Below are positions 25,032-36,124 of a DNA stretch of 64,000 nt, in pieces; the first letter of the stretch is position 1, and each line of letters begins with the position of its first letter. The notes beneath the pieces were generated by a model. It was not told where the DNA came from, ran no database searches, and was given only the letters and a program-made list of their open reading frames with translations. The translations under genes were made by a program, and so were the position numbers. The DNA lies in contig NZ_QHJF01000009.1 of assembly GCF_003259225.1 (NCBI RefSeq), forward strand, positions 124,001-188,000, in the 5' to 3' direction. This DNA comes from Marinomonas arctica. GTDB taxonomy: Bacteria; Pseudomonadota; Gammaproteobacteria; Pseudomonadales; Marinomonadaceae.

Positions 25032-27080
25032 TTACTTTTGCGCGGTTTGTTTATCGGCCTGCTGTTGTGCGACTTGATTGGTAGCAATGAAGTCCAACAG
25101 TATTTCAGAAGCCTCTTTTGCATAGGTGTCTTCTTCGATTGGTACTATGTCTTCAACCGATGTTAGCCGTTCTAAGCCAAGGGCTTTGCGACGCGTATTT
25201 TCTCTCTCTAGCTCTCTTTTTTTGCCTTCTTCTCGTTGCTGTATTCGAGTGCTTTCCTGTAATGATACGGTCTTATAGCTTTCTGCCAGTGATTTAAATT
25301 CACTGATTTGATCGTTTATTGCCACAAAGTTAGGATCTTTGGCCATTCTGGCTTCATGACGCGGTTCTAAAATCGGCAAGTAAGCTGGTATGTTCCAATA
25401 CACAGGATAACGAGTCTCATGGATTTTGTCCCAAGGTAACGGATTATCGAGAGCACTTTCGCCTATGGTTTCTTTATCGATTAAAGAAGGGAAGGCAATA
25501 TCTGGCATCACCCCTTTATGTTGAGTGCTTTCGCCAGACACGCGATAAAACTTCGCTTGGGTGATTTTAAGCTGTCCTTTGTCTAACTCTTGTAATACCT
25601 GCACGGTGCCTTTACCAAACGTTTGGTCGCCAAGAATCAGCGCGCGCCCGTAGTCTTGCAGTGCGCCGGCCACGATTTCAGAGGCAGAGGCACTCATGCG
25701 GTTAACCAAAACCGCCATAGGGCCACTGTAAGCGATGGCGGTATCGGTATCGCCTAAAGGGGTAACGCGTCCACTTTGATCACGTATTTGTACCGTCGGG
25801 CCGGAGGGAATAAATAGCCCCGTTAAGGCATTAGCTTCTTGTAAAGAACCGCCTCCGTTGTTTCTTAGGTCGAGAATCAGGGCAGAAATACCTTCTTCGC
25901 GTAATTCATCAATTAACTGTTTGGTGTCTCTGGTTGAGCTTTTATAGTTTTTGTCGCCCGCTTGGATGGCGGCAAAGTCGGAATAAAAAGTGGGCAATGT
26001 AATAACGCCAACTTTGTATTTTTCACCATCACGCTCAATTTCAACCACTTCTTTTTTAGCCGATTGGTCTTCGAGTTTTACTTTTTTGCGAACAATGCTG
26101 ATGCGTTTGCTGGTTTGAGTGTCGCCTTTACTTGGGGTAACTTCCAATATCACGGTGGTGTCTCTTTCACCACGAATCATATCGACGACGTCGTCGAGAC
26201 GCATTCCCACGACATCAATCATGGGTTTGCCTTCTTGTCCTACGGCAATGATACGGTCATTAGGAGCTAGGTCGCTTTGTGTCGCGGCTGGGCCACCAGG
26301 TACAAGGCGAACGACTTTGGTGTAGTCATCGTCCATTTGCAGAACCGCACCAATTCCTTCTAGAGACAAACTCATACTGATGTTAAAGGTTTCTGAGGCG
26401 CGTGGGGCAAAGTAGTTGCTATGAGGATCAAGCGCTGCCGTGATCGAGTTGGCAAAAATTTGGAACACGTCGGTGGCATTGGTTTGGTCTACTTGCTTGA
26501 GCTGGTTTTTATAGCGACGCTCAATGGTCGAAATGATCTTTTCTTCACTTTCGCCATTTAGTTTTAATGTTAATGCACGGTTTTTAAGGCGTTTACGCCA
26601 GTAATCATCTAACTCGGCTTGAGTAGTTGCCCATTTTTGCGCGTCTGGGTCGACGTTGAGTGTTTCATCGACGTCATAATCAAAGCTTTTTACCATATCG
26701 GGCAAATGCTTTTGGATATGGTCGAGTCTGGTTTCCAAGCGTTTTAAATAGAGGTTATAAATTGTGAAGGCAACTTGTGTATTACCATTTCTGAGTGCAT
26801 CGTCAAAGCTACCGCGGTATTGTGATAATTCGTCGATGTCACTTTGTAAAAAGAAGCTTTTGCTCGGATCTAGAGCGTCAATATAGTAGTCAAACGCTTT
26901 GGCCGAAATGGCATCGTCAATGTGAGGTCTGTTATAATGTATGCCCTCTATCATCTCAACGAGCTCTTTGGAGACTTTGTCGTATTCATGAGGAGGTTGT
27001 AGCTCCTGATAAGCCGACGCCGATGTTGAGGTAAAGGTGTAGCCAATTAGAAGGCAAAGCAAAAGGCGTTTATAGTTCAT
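25032..27080 (-). CDS. prc: Tail-specific protease Prc (Tsp), S41A family
   Basis: From the ATG at 27080 the protein has 682 residues. A signal peptide (MNYKRLLLCLLIGYTFTSTS, cut after SASA) sends it to the periplasm. Order: N-terminal helical region, PDZ domain (about 230-315), S41 peptidase and C-terminal DUF3340. The catalytic set is Ser465 (in MSASASEI), Asp476 and Lys490 (TFGKGTVQ), at the same spacing as E. coli Prc S430/D441/K455. Prc degrades proteins with nonpolar C-termini and trims penicillin-binding protein 3. A longer start at 27137 is possible but would hide the signal peptide. Confidence 0.95.
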   Translation of the reverse strand: MNYKRLLLCLLIGYTFTSTSASAYQELQPPHEYDKVSKELVEMIEGIHYNRPHIDDAISAKAFDYYIDALDPSKSFFLQSDIDELSQYRGSFDDALRNGNTQVAFTIYNLYLKRLETRLDHIQKHLPDMVKSFDYDVDETLNVDPDAQKWATTQAELDDYWRKRLKNRALTLKLNGESEEKIISTIERRYKNQLKQVDQTNATDVFQIFANSITAALDPHSNYFAPRASETFNISMSLSLEGIGAVLQMDDDYTKVVRLVPGGPAATQSDLAPNDRIIAVGQEGKPMIDVVGMRLDDVVDMIRGERDTTVILEVTPSKGDTQTSKRISIVRKKVKLEDQSAKKEVVEIERDGEKYKVGVITLPTFYSDFAAIQAGDKNYKSSTRDTKQLIDELREEGISALILDLRNNGGGSLQEANALTGLFIPSGPTVQIRDQSGRVTPLGDTDTAIAYSGPMAVLVNRMSASASEIVAGALQDYGRALILGDQTFGKGTVQVLQELDKGQLKITQAKFYRVSGESTQHKGVMPDIAFPSLIDKETIGESALDNPLPWDKIHETRYPVYWNIPAYLPILEPRHEARMAKDPNFVAINDQISEFKSLAESYKTVSLQESTRIQQREEGKKRELERENTRRKALGLERLTSVEDIVPIEEDTYAKEASEILLDFIATNQVAQQQADKQTAQK

Positions 27081-27204
27081 CCGGTATGGGCTCTCTCTGT
27101 CTGTTTTATACGTCACTGGTAAAATCATATTAGACACTGGGCTGTAAGGCTAGCTTAAGTGTTAAAAAGTCACTTTTTTAAAGCAATTGTGCTTATAGGA
27201 CATT

Positions 27205-28503
27205 ATGGAATTTTCACATTTTAATGATGCTTTACTGTCATTTCTTCGTTCATCTCCCACTCCTTTTCATGCAACAGATAGTATGCGTAATGCCTTGCTT
27301 AAAGAAGGCTTTGTTGAGTTGTTGGAAGAGAATAATTGGGTCATCGAAGAGGGTGGGCGATACTTTGTAACACGCAATGAATCTTCTTTGATTGCTTTTA
27401 CAACGCCGCAGCTTAGTTTTAGTCAAAGTGGCTGGCGAATGATTGGGGCCCATACCGATAGCCCATGCTTAAAATTAAAACCCAATGCGCAGGTGGACCG
27501 TTTTGGTTACCATCAGTTGGGTGTTGAGGTGTATGGCGGCGTCTTGCTTCATACATGGTTGGATCGAGATTTGTCTATCGCCGGTCGTGTTACCTTAAAA
27601 ACGCAGTCTGGTGACATTGTGAGTCGTCTGGTGGACTTCAAAGACCCTATTGCGGTGGTTCCGAACTTGGCTATTCATTTGAATCGTCAGGCAAATGAAG
27701 GTTTTTCTGTTAATCCTCAAGAAGAGATCTTGCCGATTTTATGTGGCGCTGAAAACGATTTTGATTTGCATGCGTTATTAACCTCTCAGCTTCAAAAGCA
27801 ATATGCTGATTTGGATATTGAGATGATTTTGGATTTCGAGTTGAGCCTATACGATACTCAGCCAGCGGCTTTGGTGGGACTGCACAAAGAGTATATTTGC
27901 TCGGCCAGATTGGACAATTTGTTGAGTTGTTATGTTGGCTTGCAAGCGTTACTGAGTTCTGATTTGCAGCGTCCAAGTTTGCTGATTTGTACGGATCATG
28001 AAGAAATTGGGAGTTTATCGGCGTGTGGGGCAAATGGCCCGTTCTTAGACGATGTTTTACGTCGTTTAACACCTAATCCAGAGCTGTATGTGCAAGCCAT
28101 TCAGCGCTCCATGCTGGTGTCTGCCGATAATGCCCATGGCTTACATCCTAACTATGCTCATAAGCACGATAAAAATCATGCACCAGCGATTAATAAAGGG
28201 GCCGTGATTAAAGTCAATGCCAATCAGCGTTACGCGACCAACAGCGAAACCGCCAGTATCTATCGTGATATTGCAGCGGAAGAAAACTATCAAGTGCAGT
28301 GTTTTGTAGTGCGTAGTGATATGGCGTGCGGCAGTACTATTGGGCCAATTACCTCTGGTGAGATTGGCGTGCCAACGATTGATATTGGTTTACCGACGTT
28401 TGGTATGCACTCTATTCGTGAACTGGCCGGTAGTCGTGATGCTTACGGCTTGTATAAGGTATTGACCCGTTTTACTCAGCGAGAGAAGTTAATGACGCGT
28501 TAA
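27205..28503 (+). CDS. apeB: M18-family aminopeptidase
   Basis: The protein has 432 residues. The metal-binding blocks are IGAHTDSPCLKLKP, ARLDNLLSCYVGLQAL, CTDHEEIGS and the closing GLPTFGMHSIRELAGSRDAY. This is the M18 (aspartyl/'aminopeptidase 2') pattern of a dinuclear zinc enzyme. Length matches Pseudomonas ApeB. It is cytoplasmic and takes N-terminal residues off peptides. It diverges from prc and ends at a strong bidirectional terminator. Confidence 0.94.
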   Translation: MEFSHFNDALLSFLRSSPTPFHATDSMRNALLKEGFVELLEENNWVIEEGGRYFVTRNESSLIAFTTPQLSFSQSGWRMIGAHTDSPCLKLKPNAQVDRFGYHQLGVEVYGGVLLHTWLDRDLSIAGRVTLKTQSGDIVSRLVDFKDPIAVVPNLAIHLNRQANEGFSVNPQEEILPILCGAENDFDLHALLTSQLQKQYADLDIEMILDFELSLYDTQPAALVGLHKEYICSARLDNLLSCYVGLQALLSSDLQRPSLLICTDHEEIGSLSACGANGPFLDDVLRRLTPNPELYVQAIQRSMLVSADNAHGLHPNYAHKHDKNHAPAINKGAVIKVNANQRYATNSETASIYRDIAAEENYQVQCFVVRSDMACGSTIGPITSGEIGVPTIDIGLPTFGMHSIRELAGSRDAYGLYKVLTRFTQREKLMTR

Positions 28504-28521
28504 TTGGCATGGATCGGTCAA

Positions 28522-28560
28522 TAAAAAAGCCGCCAGTCATTTGATTGGCGGCTTTTTCTT
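28522..28560. terminator. Bidirectional terminator between apeB and tolC
   Basis: GCCGCCAGTC and GATTGGCGGC (28529-28552) form a ten-base stem with a four-base loop (one G-T pair). It is followed by TTTTTCTTTTTCT on the forward strand and preceded by AAAAAA, so it serves both convergent genes. Confidence 0.92.
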
Positions 28561-28577
28561 TTTCTATGAACGTAGTA

Positions 28578-29900
28578 TTAGTTTTTTGCGATTAACCACT
28601 TGTCTAACTCTTTGATCTTATCTTCGGTTAGATCCCCTGTCGCTTCCAACAAACTGAGTTTTTTCACGACAAAGTTATAGCGATATTGCTCGTAAGTATT
28701 TTGAGCATCGAACAGGTTTGATTGTGCGTCAAGCAATTCAACAAGGTTGCGTGTGCCAACATCATAGCCTGCTGTAGTCGCTTCAAGTGCACTGGCACGT
28801 GAGCGAATTAACTGTTGTTGCGCTTCGATTTGAGCGACAGCAGTTTGCAGGTCAAGATAAAGGCTACGAATATTCAGTTCAATGCTTTGTAATGAACTTG
28901 CTCTTTGCTCTGTGGCAGATTCTGCTTCGGCGACTGCTTGTCTAACAGAAGCATTAATAGCGCCACCGCTGTAAAGAGGAATGCTAACGCCTAGTCCAAT
29001 CGAAGAGGTGTTGGTAACGCCATCCTGATTTTGGTTTGCTGGGCTAGTGTCGCTATCTTTACGTGATAATTCCCCTGTGATCTTTACTGTTGGCGTGCGA
29101 CCATTGGCTTTTTGAATGTTGATGTTGTTTTCAGCACTGGCAACAGAGAGGTTCAAAATGCGCAGCTCTTTGTTGTCACGGTGGGCTTTTGCGATCAAAG
29201 AATCCACTGTCATAGCCGGGTCAAGACGAATAGGGTAATCTTTTGCCAGTTGAGGAATGCTTTGTATTTCTCGCCCAGTTCTTTGATAAAGTGCTTTTTG
29301 TGCATAAGATACATCAGAGCGAGCGCTTAGTTCTGTTACACGGACAGAGTCGTATTCCGCTTGAGCGTCTTGTAGGTCAGTAATGGATGCTAGACCCACT
29401 TCATATTGCTTTTTAGCTCGATCAAGTTGGCTTGCAGTACTTTTTACTAAAGCCTCGGTGGTTTGCAATGTAGATTGTGCAATCAATAGATTGAAATATT
29501 CAGTCAAGGTAGTTAATGCAAGGTCTTCTTCTGTATTGTCAAAGCTAATACCGGCGCTTTCATAGCTGAGCTCTACCGCATCTACCGCATAATTAAGCGC
29601 AGGAGAATAAATGGGATAATCTAATGAAATCGCCAAAGAATTCGAGTTGTTGTCGCTATTGCCTGTATCCGCATCGGTATTTGTGTAGCCTAAGTTTCCA
29701 CTGAAACTGATATTGGGATAAAGATTACCCTTGGTGACGGTGACACCTTCATTTTCAGCTCGATAAGTAGCGGCCGCCGCTCTTAAGCCTGGATCGTGTT
29801 GTTTAGCAAGCTTGTATACTTCGTAAATGCTTTCTGCGTGGGCAGTCGTACTACTTAGGACGGCTGCAGCGATAAGTGATGATATAATATGCTTTTTCAT
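28578..29900 (-). CDS. tolC: TolC-family outer-membrane efflux protein
   Basis: The protein has 440 residues with signal peptide MKKHIISSLIAAAVLSSTTAHA. Two repeated OEP domains follow (about 30-225 and 240-425), for example YKLAKQHDPGLRAAAATYRA and, in the second half, ELLDAQSNLFDAQNTYEQYR. TolC is the outer-membrane channel for type I secretion and drug efflux and works as a trimer. It lies alone, away from any pump genes, as TolC often does. Length is typical. Confidence 0.95.
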   Translation of the reverse strand: MKKHIISSLIAAAVLSSTTAHAESIYEVYKLAKQHDPGLRAAAATYRAENEGVTVTKGNLYPNISFSGNLGYTNTDADTGNSDNNSNSLAISLDYPIYSPALNYAVDAVELSYESAGISFDNTEEDLALTTLTEYFNLLIAQSTLQTTEALVKSTASQLDRAKKQYEVGLASITDLQDAQAEYDSVRVTELSARSDVSYAQKALYQRTGREIQSIPQLAKDYPIRLDPAMTVDSLIAKAHRDNKELRILNLSVASAENNINIQKANGRTPTVKITGELSRKDSDTSPANQNQDGVTNTSSIGLGVSIPLYSGGAINASVRQAVAEAESATEQRASSLQSIELNIRSLYLDLQTAVAQIEAQQQLIRSRASALEATTAGYDVGTRNLVELLDAQSNLFDAQNTYEQYRYNFVVKKLSLLEATGDLTEDKIKELDKWLIAKN

Positions 29901-30095
29901 AGATCTCTGTGGGCTCGTAGTATGAAATATAGTTATAATACTACCTCAAGTTTTTCACTTGTGGCAGTGCTATTCTCGCTATATCTATTATGACTATTGA
30001 CCATATCATAACGAAATATTTTAAATAGGCCTTTAATGTGGAAAATTAATGCAAGAGCCGAACGTTTTCGACTCAATGCAGAGGTTTTGTCCCAA

Positions 30096-31322
30096 CTAAT
30101 TTTTTAACTCAATTGTGTATGTGATGGTTTTTTTCGAATGGGCTTTGATTTTACCGTCTAGAGTTAGGCTATTGGCCGAGAGTTTTTTGGCCTCATTGCC
30201 TTTCAATGTGTCGATGATACCGTTGGTATTTTGTTCTATTGAATAATCTTGATCTTGGTTCGAGAGGTTTTCAATAGTGGCCTGCCAAGTTTGTGTGGCA
30301 GGTAATTTTTGAGAGGAGGCGTTAACTAAGGTTAGTGAGCCTGTTATATCTTGGCTTTTGTTTGCGACAACATTCGTTGGATAACCCGCGCGTACGGTCT
30401 TTAAGAAGACAGTATTGCTTGGGATCAGCAAATTACCTCGTTTTTGGAAGGTTCTGTATTCTCCTGGTAATCCATCTTTTTGGAAAGTGAAGCGGATGTT
30501 GTTGTAAAAACTCAGCTCCATTTTTCCTGAGCTGTTTTCATGGGTGTACAGTTGAGCGGTATGAGTTTGTTTTTCTACCTTGCTCGCACTACTTGGTAAA
30601 GGAATTAGGACATTAGAATAGGGTGCCATCTTAAGATCCTTGTTGCCAAGTGGGTAGCTGATTTCGTTATCCTGATAGTCTATTGACTGTTGGTCAGCAC
30701 TCATGGCTAGGCTACTTCGCTCTGCTTTAAACAGTCTAGTGGGTGAGTTGCTAGCATAGTGGAGCAGACTATTCTGTATGGTAACGGCGGTGTTAGAGCG
30801 GTTGTGTAAGAGGGCTTGCTGAGAGACGCTGACGTTGTCGCCTTCAAAAATGAGACTGAGTTGCGGTGTCCAGGACAGTTGATTGGTCTGGTAGCTCACC
30901 ATTAAATCTGTCTTTGGCGTGGTCGCAGTGCCCATTTTTTCTAACGGAATGAGATAAAAATCGTCTAATGGCAGGGTGGTTGGTCGCTCATCGATCGAGA
31001 CTAAAAACGTGCGGTTATCTTGCTCAATACTTGTCAGTGTCCCCGTATAATTTAAGTCTCTTTGCTTGTGTTCCACTCTCACTTTTTGGCCAATTTGATC
31101 GAACCATTGAGAGTCAAGGTTGTTTTGTAAGTGAGTAATGGGAGAGAAGCTTTCTTGTAACGGGAGTAATGTGCCTAGGTTTGGCTGAAAGCTTAGCTGT
31201 GCGCTGTTTTGTACGACCTGACTGTTGTTCAGGCCGATAACGGCATTAACGGGTGAGGCAAACGCTATAGGTGCGACTGTGCCTAAGAGAATACCAAAGC
31301 AGAAATAAGTTGAATTTTTCAT
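30096..31322 (-). CDS. Secreted DUF4139-like protein
   Basis: From the ATG at 31322 (GAAGGA seven bases upstream) the protein has 408 residues. A signal peptide runs to VAPIAFA. The parts SYQTNQLSWTPQLSLIFEGD and GEYRTFQKRGNLLIPSNTVF follow the pattern of DUF4139 proteins, a periplasmic or cell-surface family of unknown function. The family match is from memory of its pattern and is moderate. The gene stands alone, upstream of the divergent xni. Confidence 0.55.
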   Translation of the reverse strand: MKNSTYFCFGILLGTVAPIAFASPVNAVIGLNNSQVVQNSAQLSFQPNLGTLLPLQESFSPITHLQNNLDSQWFDQIGQKVRVEHKQRDLNYTGTLTSIEQDNRTFLVSIDERPTTLPLDDFYLIPLEKMGTATTPKTDLMVSYQTNQLSWTPQLSLIFEGDNVSVSQQALLHNRSNTAVTIQNSLLHYASNSPTRLFKAERSSLAMSADQQSIDYQDNEISYPLGNKDLKMAPYSNVLIPLPSSASKVEKQTHTAQLYTHENSSGKMELSFYNNIRFTFQKDGLPGEYRTFQKRGNLLIPSNTVFLKTVRAGYPTNVVANKSQDITGSLTLVNASSQKLPATQTWQATIENLSNQDQDYSIEQNTNGIIDTLKGNEAKKLSANSLTLDGKIKAHSKKTITYTIELKN

Positions 31323-31486
31323 AATAGCGTCCTTCTTGCTTGTTTGTTTATACAATACTATGTTCGCTGAAACCTTGTACTGTAAAGCAGTATAAAAGTC
31401 TCTAGTGGTCGTGATGAGTCTTGCTACATGATATCCTAACTAGACAATTTAACAGCAATGCAATGTAGTAAAAATAAGGGCTTAGA

Positions 31487-32278
31487 GTGGAGAAAAAATT
31501 ACTCATAATTGACGGTTTGAATTTAATTCGACGGCTTTATGCGGCCTTAGAGTCCGAACAAGACTCAGCACGAAGGGTCGAGCGTACTCAAAGCATTGCG
31601 GTTGAAGCGTTGGCGAAATTAACCAATCAGTTCTCTCCCTCCTATGCTGTGGTTGTGTTTGATTCAAATGGCAAAACGTGGCGTCACCAAGTGTACCCCG
31701 AATACAAATTGGGTCGTGTTCCTATGGATGATAATCTATTGGAGTCTTTGCCTGACTTTGCTCGTGTCTTTCGCTTTAACCACTTACCCTGTCTGAGAAT
31801 GAATGGCTGGGAGGCGGATGATTTAATTGCCACATTGGCTGCTAAGGCTGCGAGCAATAATGTGAAGTCGTTCATTGTGTCAACCGATAAAGGGTTTACT
31901 CAATTGTTGGGCGACGAACGCATTCTGCAGTACGATTATTTTGCTAAGTTAGGTTATGACAAAATTTGGGTACCAGGAAAATATGGTGTTGAGCCTCATC
32001 AATTAGTGGATTACTGGGCGTTGGTCGGCGATACCACAAATCGCATTCCCGGCGTTAAAGGAATCGGACCTAAAACGGCATTAACCATTATCAATGCTTT
32101 CCCGACAATAGAAGAAATTTACGCCAATGTATCGTCATTTTCAGAGCGTATTCAATCTTTGCTAGCGGGTGGTTACGAGCAATGTCTGCAATCTCGCTCT
32201 CTGGTTGCTTTAAAAACCGATGTGGATATTGGGGTGCGCCTTTCACAACTCCGATATAACCCACGTAAAGTTGAGTGA
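31487..32278 (+). CDS. xni: Flap endonuclease Xni (exonuclease IX-like)
   Basis: The protein has 263 residues from a GTG start and begins MEKKLLIIDGLNLIRRLYAA. 5'-3' exonuclease motifs are seen: Asp in IIDG, GWEADDLIATLA, and STDKGFTQLL. The helix-hairpin-helix IPGVKGIGPKTALTII follows. The short C-terminus lacks the third metal-binding acid pair, as in Xni relative to the Pol I nuclease domain. The role is flap/5' structure processing. It lies 102 bases before gltX. Confidence 0.92.
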   Translation: MEKKLLIIDGLNLIRRLYAALESEQDSARRVERTQSIAVEALAKLTNQFSPSYAVVVFDSNGKTWRHQVYPEYKLGRVPMDDNLLESLPDFARVFRFNHLPCLRMNGWEADDLIATLAAKAASNNVKSFIVSTDKGFTQLLGDERILQYDYFAKLGYDKIWVPGKYGVEPHQLVDYWALVGDTTNRIPGVKGIGPKTALTIINAFPTIEEIYANVSSFSERIQSLLAGGYEQCLQSRSLVALKTDVDIGVRLSQLRYNPRKVE

Positions 32279-32380
32279 ATATCAAACATCTAAACACAAA
32301 AGTTGACTTGAGCCTCTTACCCATGAGTGGCGAGAGGCTTATAATAACGGCATTTCAGGCAACGGATAAATGAGAGTTTT

Positions 32381-33862
32381 ATGTCAGAGGTAAGAACACG
32401 TATTGCGCCATCACCAACGGGTGACCCACATGTTGGGACCGCTTATATTGCACTGTTTAATATGGCCTTTGCCCGTAAAATGGGCGGTAAGTTTATTTTA
32501 CGTATTGAAGATACGGACCAGACGCGTAGTACACCAGAATCTGAAAAAATGATTTTGGATGCGTTGCGTTGGTTGGGTCTTGATTGGGCAGAAGGGCCAG
32601 ATGTCGGTGGACCATATGGTCCTTACCGTCAGAGTGAGCGTGGCCATATTTACGGTCAGTATGCTCAAGAATTGATTGATAAAGGGCATGCCTTTTATGC
32701 ATTTGAAACAACAGAAGAATTGGATCAAATGCGCATTGAGCAAAAAGAGCAAGGCTTGCCGCAAAAATACGACGGTCGTGCTTTGGCACTAACGCCTGAA
32801 GAAGTGCAAGCAAAACTAGATGCGGGTGTGCCTTATGTGATTCGCATGAAAGTACCTGAAGAGGGGACTTGTGTTGTACAAGATATGCTTCGCGGCGAAA
32901 TCGAAATTGATTGGGCGCAAGTGGATATGCAGGTGCTACTAAAAGCGGATGGTATGCCGACTTACCATTTGGCTAACGTGGTAGATGATCACCTGATGAA
33001 AATCACCCATGTTATTCGTGGCGAAGAATGGATTAACTCGGCACCTAAGCATATTTTGTTGTACCAATACTTTGGTTGGGACATGCCAACGTTATGTCAT
33101 ATGCCTTTGTTGCGTAATCCAGATAAATCCAAGTTATCAAAACGTAAAAACCCAACCAGTATCTTATATTATCAGCGCATGGGATACATGGCGGAAGCGG
33201 TGATCAATTATCTTGGTCGTATGGGCTGGTCCATGCCTGACGAGCGTGAAAAGTTCACATTAGATGAAATGGTTGAGCATTTTGATATTCAACGTGTTTC
33301 TTTGGGCGGTCCCGTTTTTGATGTTGAAAAACTGAGCTGGTTAAATGGTATGTGGATTCGTGAAAACTTAACCCCAGAAAGTTTTGCACAGAAATACGTT
33401 GAATGGGCACTTAATCCTCAATACTTGATGAAGATTTTACCTTTGGTAATACCGCGCGTTGAAACGTTTTCTGATGTAGCGGATGTGGCTGGCTTTTTCT
33501 TAAAAGGCTTGTTGCCCATTACTAAAGAAAACTTTGCCTCCATCAAGATGGAGGAAGAGACGCTTCGTAAGGCTATGCAATTTGCTTTATGGCGTTTGGA
33601 AGCATTGAGCAAATGGGAAAAAGACGACATATTTAATGAGATGAAAACTTTAGCGCAAGCGATGGAGATTAAGCCGAAAGACTTCTTTGCTCCGTTGTTT
33701 GTGGCGATTTCTGGTACCACAGCGTCGGTATCTGTGTTTGATTCGATGGCGATTCTAGGGTCGGATATTTCTCGAGCTCGTATGCGTACCGCGGTAAATG
33801 TATTAGGCGGGCCTTCTAAAAAAGAAGCTAAGCGTTGGGAAAAAGAATTCGCTGATCTATAA
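32381..33862 (+). CDS. gltX: Glutamyl-tRNA synthetase
   Basis: The protein has 493 residues. The class I signatures are HVGT (17-20, HIGH motif) and KLSKR (251-255, KMSKS motif). [13 protein letters not shown] and [12 protein letters not shown] are conserved. It charges tRNA-Glu in the cytoplasm. Length is typical. It ends at a strong bidirectional terminator before the convergent chemoreceptor. Confidence 0.97.
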   Translation: MSEVRTRIAPSPTGDPHVGTAYIALFNMAFARKMGGKFILRIEDTDQTRSTPESEKMILDALRWLGLDWAEGPDVGGPYGPYRQSERGHIYGQYAQELIDKGHAFYAFETTEELDQMRIEQKEQGLPQKYDGRALALTPEEVQAKLDAGVPYVIRMKVPEEGTCVVQDMLRGEIEIDWAQVDMQVLLKADGMPTYHLANVVDDHLMKITHVIRGEEWINSAPKHILLYQYFGWDMPTLCHMPLLRNPDKSKLSKRKNPTSILYYQRMGYMAEAVINYLGRMGWSMPDEREKFTLDEMVEHFDIQRVSLGGPVFDVEKLSWLNGMWIRENLTPESFAQKYVEWALNPQYLMKILPLVIPRVETFSDVADVAGFFLKGLLPITKENFASIKMEEETLRKAMQFALWRLEALSKWEKDDIFNEMKTLAQAMEIKPKDFFAPLFVAISGTTASVSVFDSMAILGSDISRARMRTAVNVLGGPSKKEAKRWEKEFADL

Positions 33863-33911
33863 AAGATCAGCGTTTCTGCGCTAAGCGTTCATAATTAAGC
33901 AAACGCTTAAC

Positions 33912-33942
33912 AAAAAAACCGGCTCTATGAGCCGGTTTTTTT
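33912..33942. terminator. Bidirectional terminator between gltX and the chemoreceptor
   Basis: AACCGGCTC and GAGCCGGTT (33917-33937) form a perfect nine-base stem with a three-base loop. Seven A lie before it and a T run after it. Confidence 0.93.
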
Positions 33943-33965
33943 ATAAGTTGCTTTTGCTTATTAAA

Positions 33966-35855
33966 TTAGCGAGTGGTAAACACGCTGGTTTTCTTATCTA
34001 AACTGCTTACTTGGTTGTGAATATCACGGGTATTGCCTTCAATGCTAATGATATAGCTATTGTCTCGTTGGAGTTGTTGGGCAATTTTGTCCATTTCTTC
34101 GCTCATGTGAACAGCTGTCTTGGCCACTTCTTGAATGGAGCGCGCCATATCAATGGAAGACGCTGAGCTTGTCTGAGCATTTCGCTCAATTTCGCGGATA
34201 GCCAATTCGGCTTTTTCACTAAACTCTTCAATTGAATGCAAGCTTTCTTGACCACTGTGCATGGTTTCAATAGCCGTTTGTGTTGACGATTGAATCGTGC
34301 TGACGATATCTGTTATTTTCGCTGTCGCATCAACGGTTTTTTCTGCAAGAGAGCGTACTTCATCTGCGACTACAGAGAAGCCACGACCAGCTTCACCTGC
34401 TCGTGCTGCTTCAATCGCTGCGTTCAGTGCAAGAAGGTTAGTTTGGTTTGCTAAGTCGTTGATCATTCCTATTACATTATCAATGTCTTTTGACAATTGA
34501 CCAAGTTCGTTTAATTGCTCACTGGTTTTATTGACCACATTGATCGTACTAGAGAGGTTGGATAGTGCCCCTTTAATGGTTTCAGCGCCTACTTTTGCCG
34601 ATTCGTAAGTGTTCTGTGATTGGCTGCTTAGGTCTTCTGTGGTGCTAGAAATACTTGAAATTGTGGTGGAAATTTCTTCTGTTGCAGCCGCGAGTGAGTT
34701 GGTTTGTTCACTGACGGAGCGGTTGCTTTGTGCGATGTTGCTAACAGAGATGTTTAGCTCTGAAACCATGTTATTTACGCCCTGGGTTGTGCTGACCACC
34801 TCGCCAATAACAGAGCCAAGCCCATTGGTCATTTCGTTTACTGAGCTACACAGCGAATCGAATTCATCATTACGCTTATTGTTTACATGTAAGCGAGCGG
34901 TTAAATCACCACTTTTCACTTTACCAAGGTCTTTAATGATCTGGTTAAGTGTTTTGTTAACACTGCTGCCTATGCCCATCATCATAAGTGCAGCAATAAT
35001 AGCCACCACAATACTCACAATAATTAAACTAATGCTGGCTTGTTGAGAGCTGGCAGAGGCTTGTTGGCGGGCTTCTATTACCGCATTTTGCATGTAATCT
35101 ACAGCGGCTAAGCGAGCCTGGCTAAAGTTCTCTTTGCTTGCGATAAACTGTGATTGTAAGTTTCTAAGCTGCTGGTTTTCTTTATCGAAGTTTTCGACAG
35201 CGGAGAAGTACTGATTAATGACCTCACCAAAGCGCTCTTCTAAACCAAAATTGGTAACGCGCTTATAGAATTTGTCGTAGCGATCCATAAAGGCCGCTTT
35301 GTTATCAGGAACGGGTTCAAAAATAAAATTCTTTTCTGCTTCTCGTACAGGCAGAAACTCTTGCTTTACTAGACTAAGAAAAGAGATCTCTTCGGTGACT
35401 TTTTCGCCTAACTGAGAAATTTCACCTTTTAGGCCTGAAGAACCGTTAAAACCCACTTTTTGTCTTTGATTAACGAGCAGCTTTAACGCGGCATTGTAGT
35501 TGGTTAAAGACTCTGTGATATTGCTTAAATTCTTTTGCGCTTCAGGGTCTTCTTTCAGAAGCTCTGTGTCTTCACTGAGAGTCGCCATGAAGTTTTCATT
35601 GTTGGTGTTAAGCTGCTCAAGAAAGGCGGCATAGGTACTGTTATCAATACCTGATAAAGACTCATATTCATCCATTAAGGTAATGATAAGAGAGGATAGG
35701 TCTTTGTCTACTTTTGTGAGGCGCTCAAATTTTGCAGAAGAGGTTTCTTGGACATTCAATCCTTGTAAAGCAACAGCAGTTACAACAACGAATCCAAGAA
35801 TAGCTGCGATGAGCAAAGAGAGTAACTTGGTACGAAAACTAAGATTTGCCAACAT
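33966..35855 (-). CDS. Methyl-accepting chemotaxis protein with HBM-type sensor
   Basis: The protein has 629 residues. Membrane segments lie at about 10-30 and 275-296. The periplasmic part of about 240 residues is all-helical with paired helices ([19 protein letters not shown]), as in helical bimodular (HBM) sensors. A HAMP domain follows (about 297-350), then the signalling domain with the conserved tip [20 protein letters not shown] and [16 protein letters not shown]. It signals to CheA in the inner membrane. The ligand is unknown; HBM receptors in Pseudomonas sense organic acids. There is no CheR-tether pentapeptide at the C-terminus. Confidence 0.9.
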   Translation of the reverse strand: MLANLSFRTKLLSLLIAAILGFVVVTAVALQGLNVQETSSAKFERLTKVDKDLSSLIITLMDEYESLSGIDNSTYAAFLEQLNTNNENFMATLSEDTELLKEDPEAQKNLSNITESLTNYNAALKLLVNQRQKVGFNGSSGLKGEISQLGEKVTEEISFLSLVKQEFLPVREAEKNFIFEPVPDNKAAFMDRYDKFYKRVTNFGLEERFGEVINQYFSAVENFDKENQQLRNLQSQFIASKENFSQARLAAVDYMQNAVIEARQQASASSQQASISLIIVSIVVAIIAALMMMGIGSSVNKTLNQIIKDLGKVKSGDLTARLHVNNKRNDEFDSLCSSVNEMTNGLGSVIGEVVSTTQGVNNMVSELNISVSNIAQSNRSVSEQTNSLAAATEEISTTISSISSTTEDLSSQSQNTYESAKVGAETIKGALSNLSSTINVVNKTSEQLNELGQLSKDIDNVIGMINDLANQTNLLALNAAIEAARAGEAGRGFSVVADEVRSLAEKTVDATAKITDIVSTIQSSTQTAIETMHSGQESLHSIEEFSEKAELAIREIERNAQTSSASSIDMARSIQEVAKTAVHMSEEMDKIAQQLQRDNSYIISIEGNTRDIHNQVSSLDKKTSVFTTR

Positions 35856-36124
35856 ATTATATCCTGCATTTTTTTATTATAAATTGAACCGATAGGCATT
35901 CGGTCACGAATCAGTAAGCATTTATTTTTTTATGACCTAGCCTAACTAAAGCGTTACAAATATTTACGTAAGCATTCTATTTCTACTATGGTCTTATTTG
36001 CAATTAAATGACACAAAAATATGGCACTTATCTATATCATTGCAGCGAATTGATAGATCTGCAAGTTAGGCTTTGTTAAGAAAGGTATTATTGGACTGTT
36101 TTTACTTCGCTTGGTCTGTTTTTT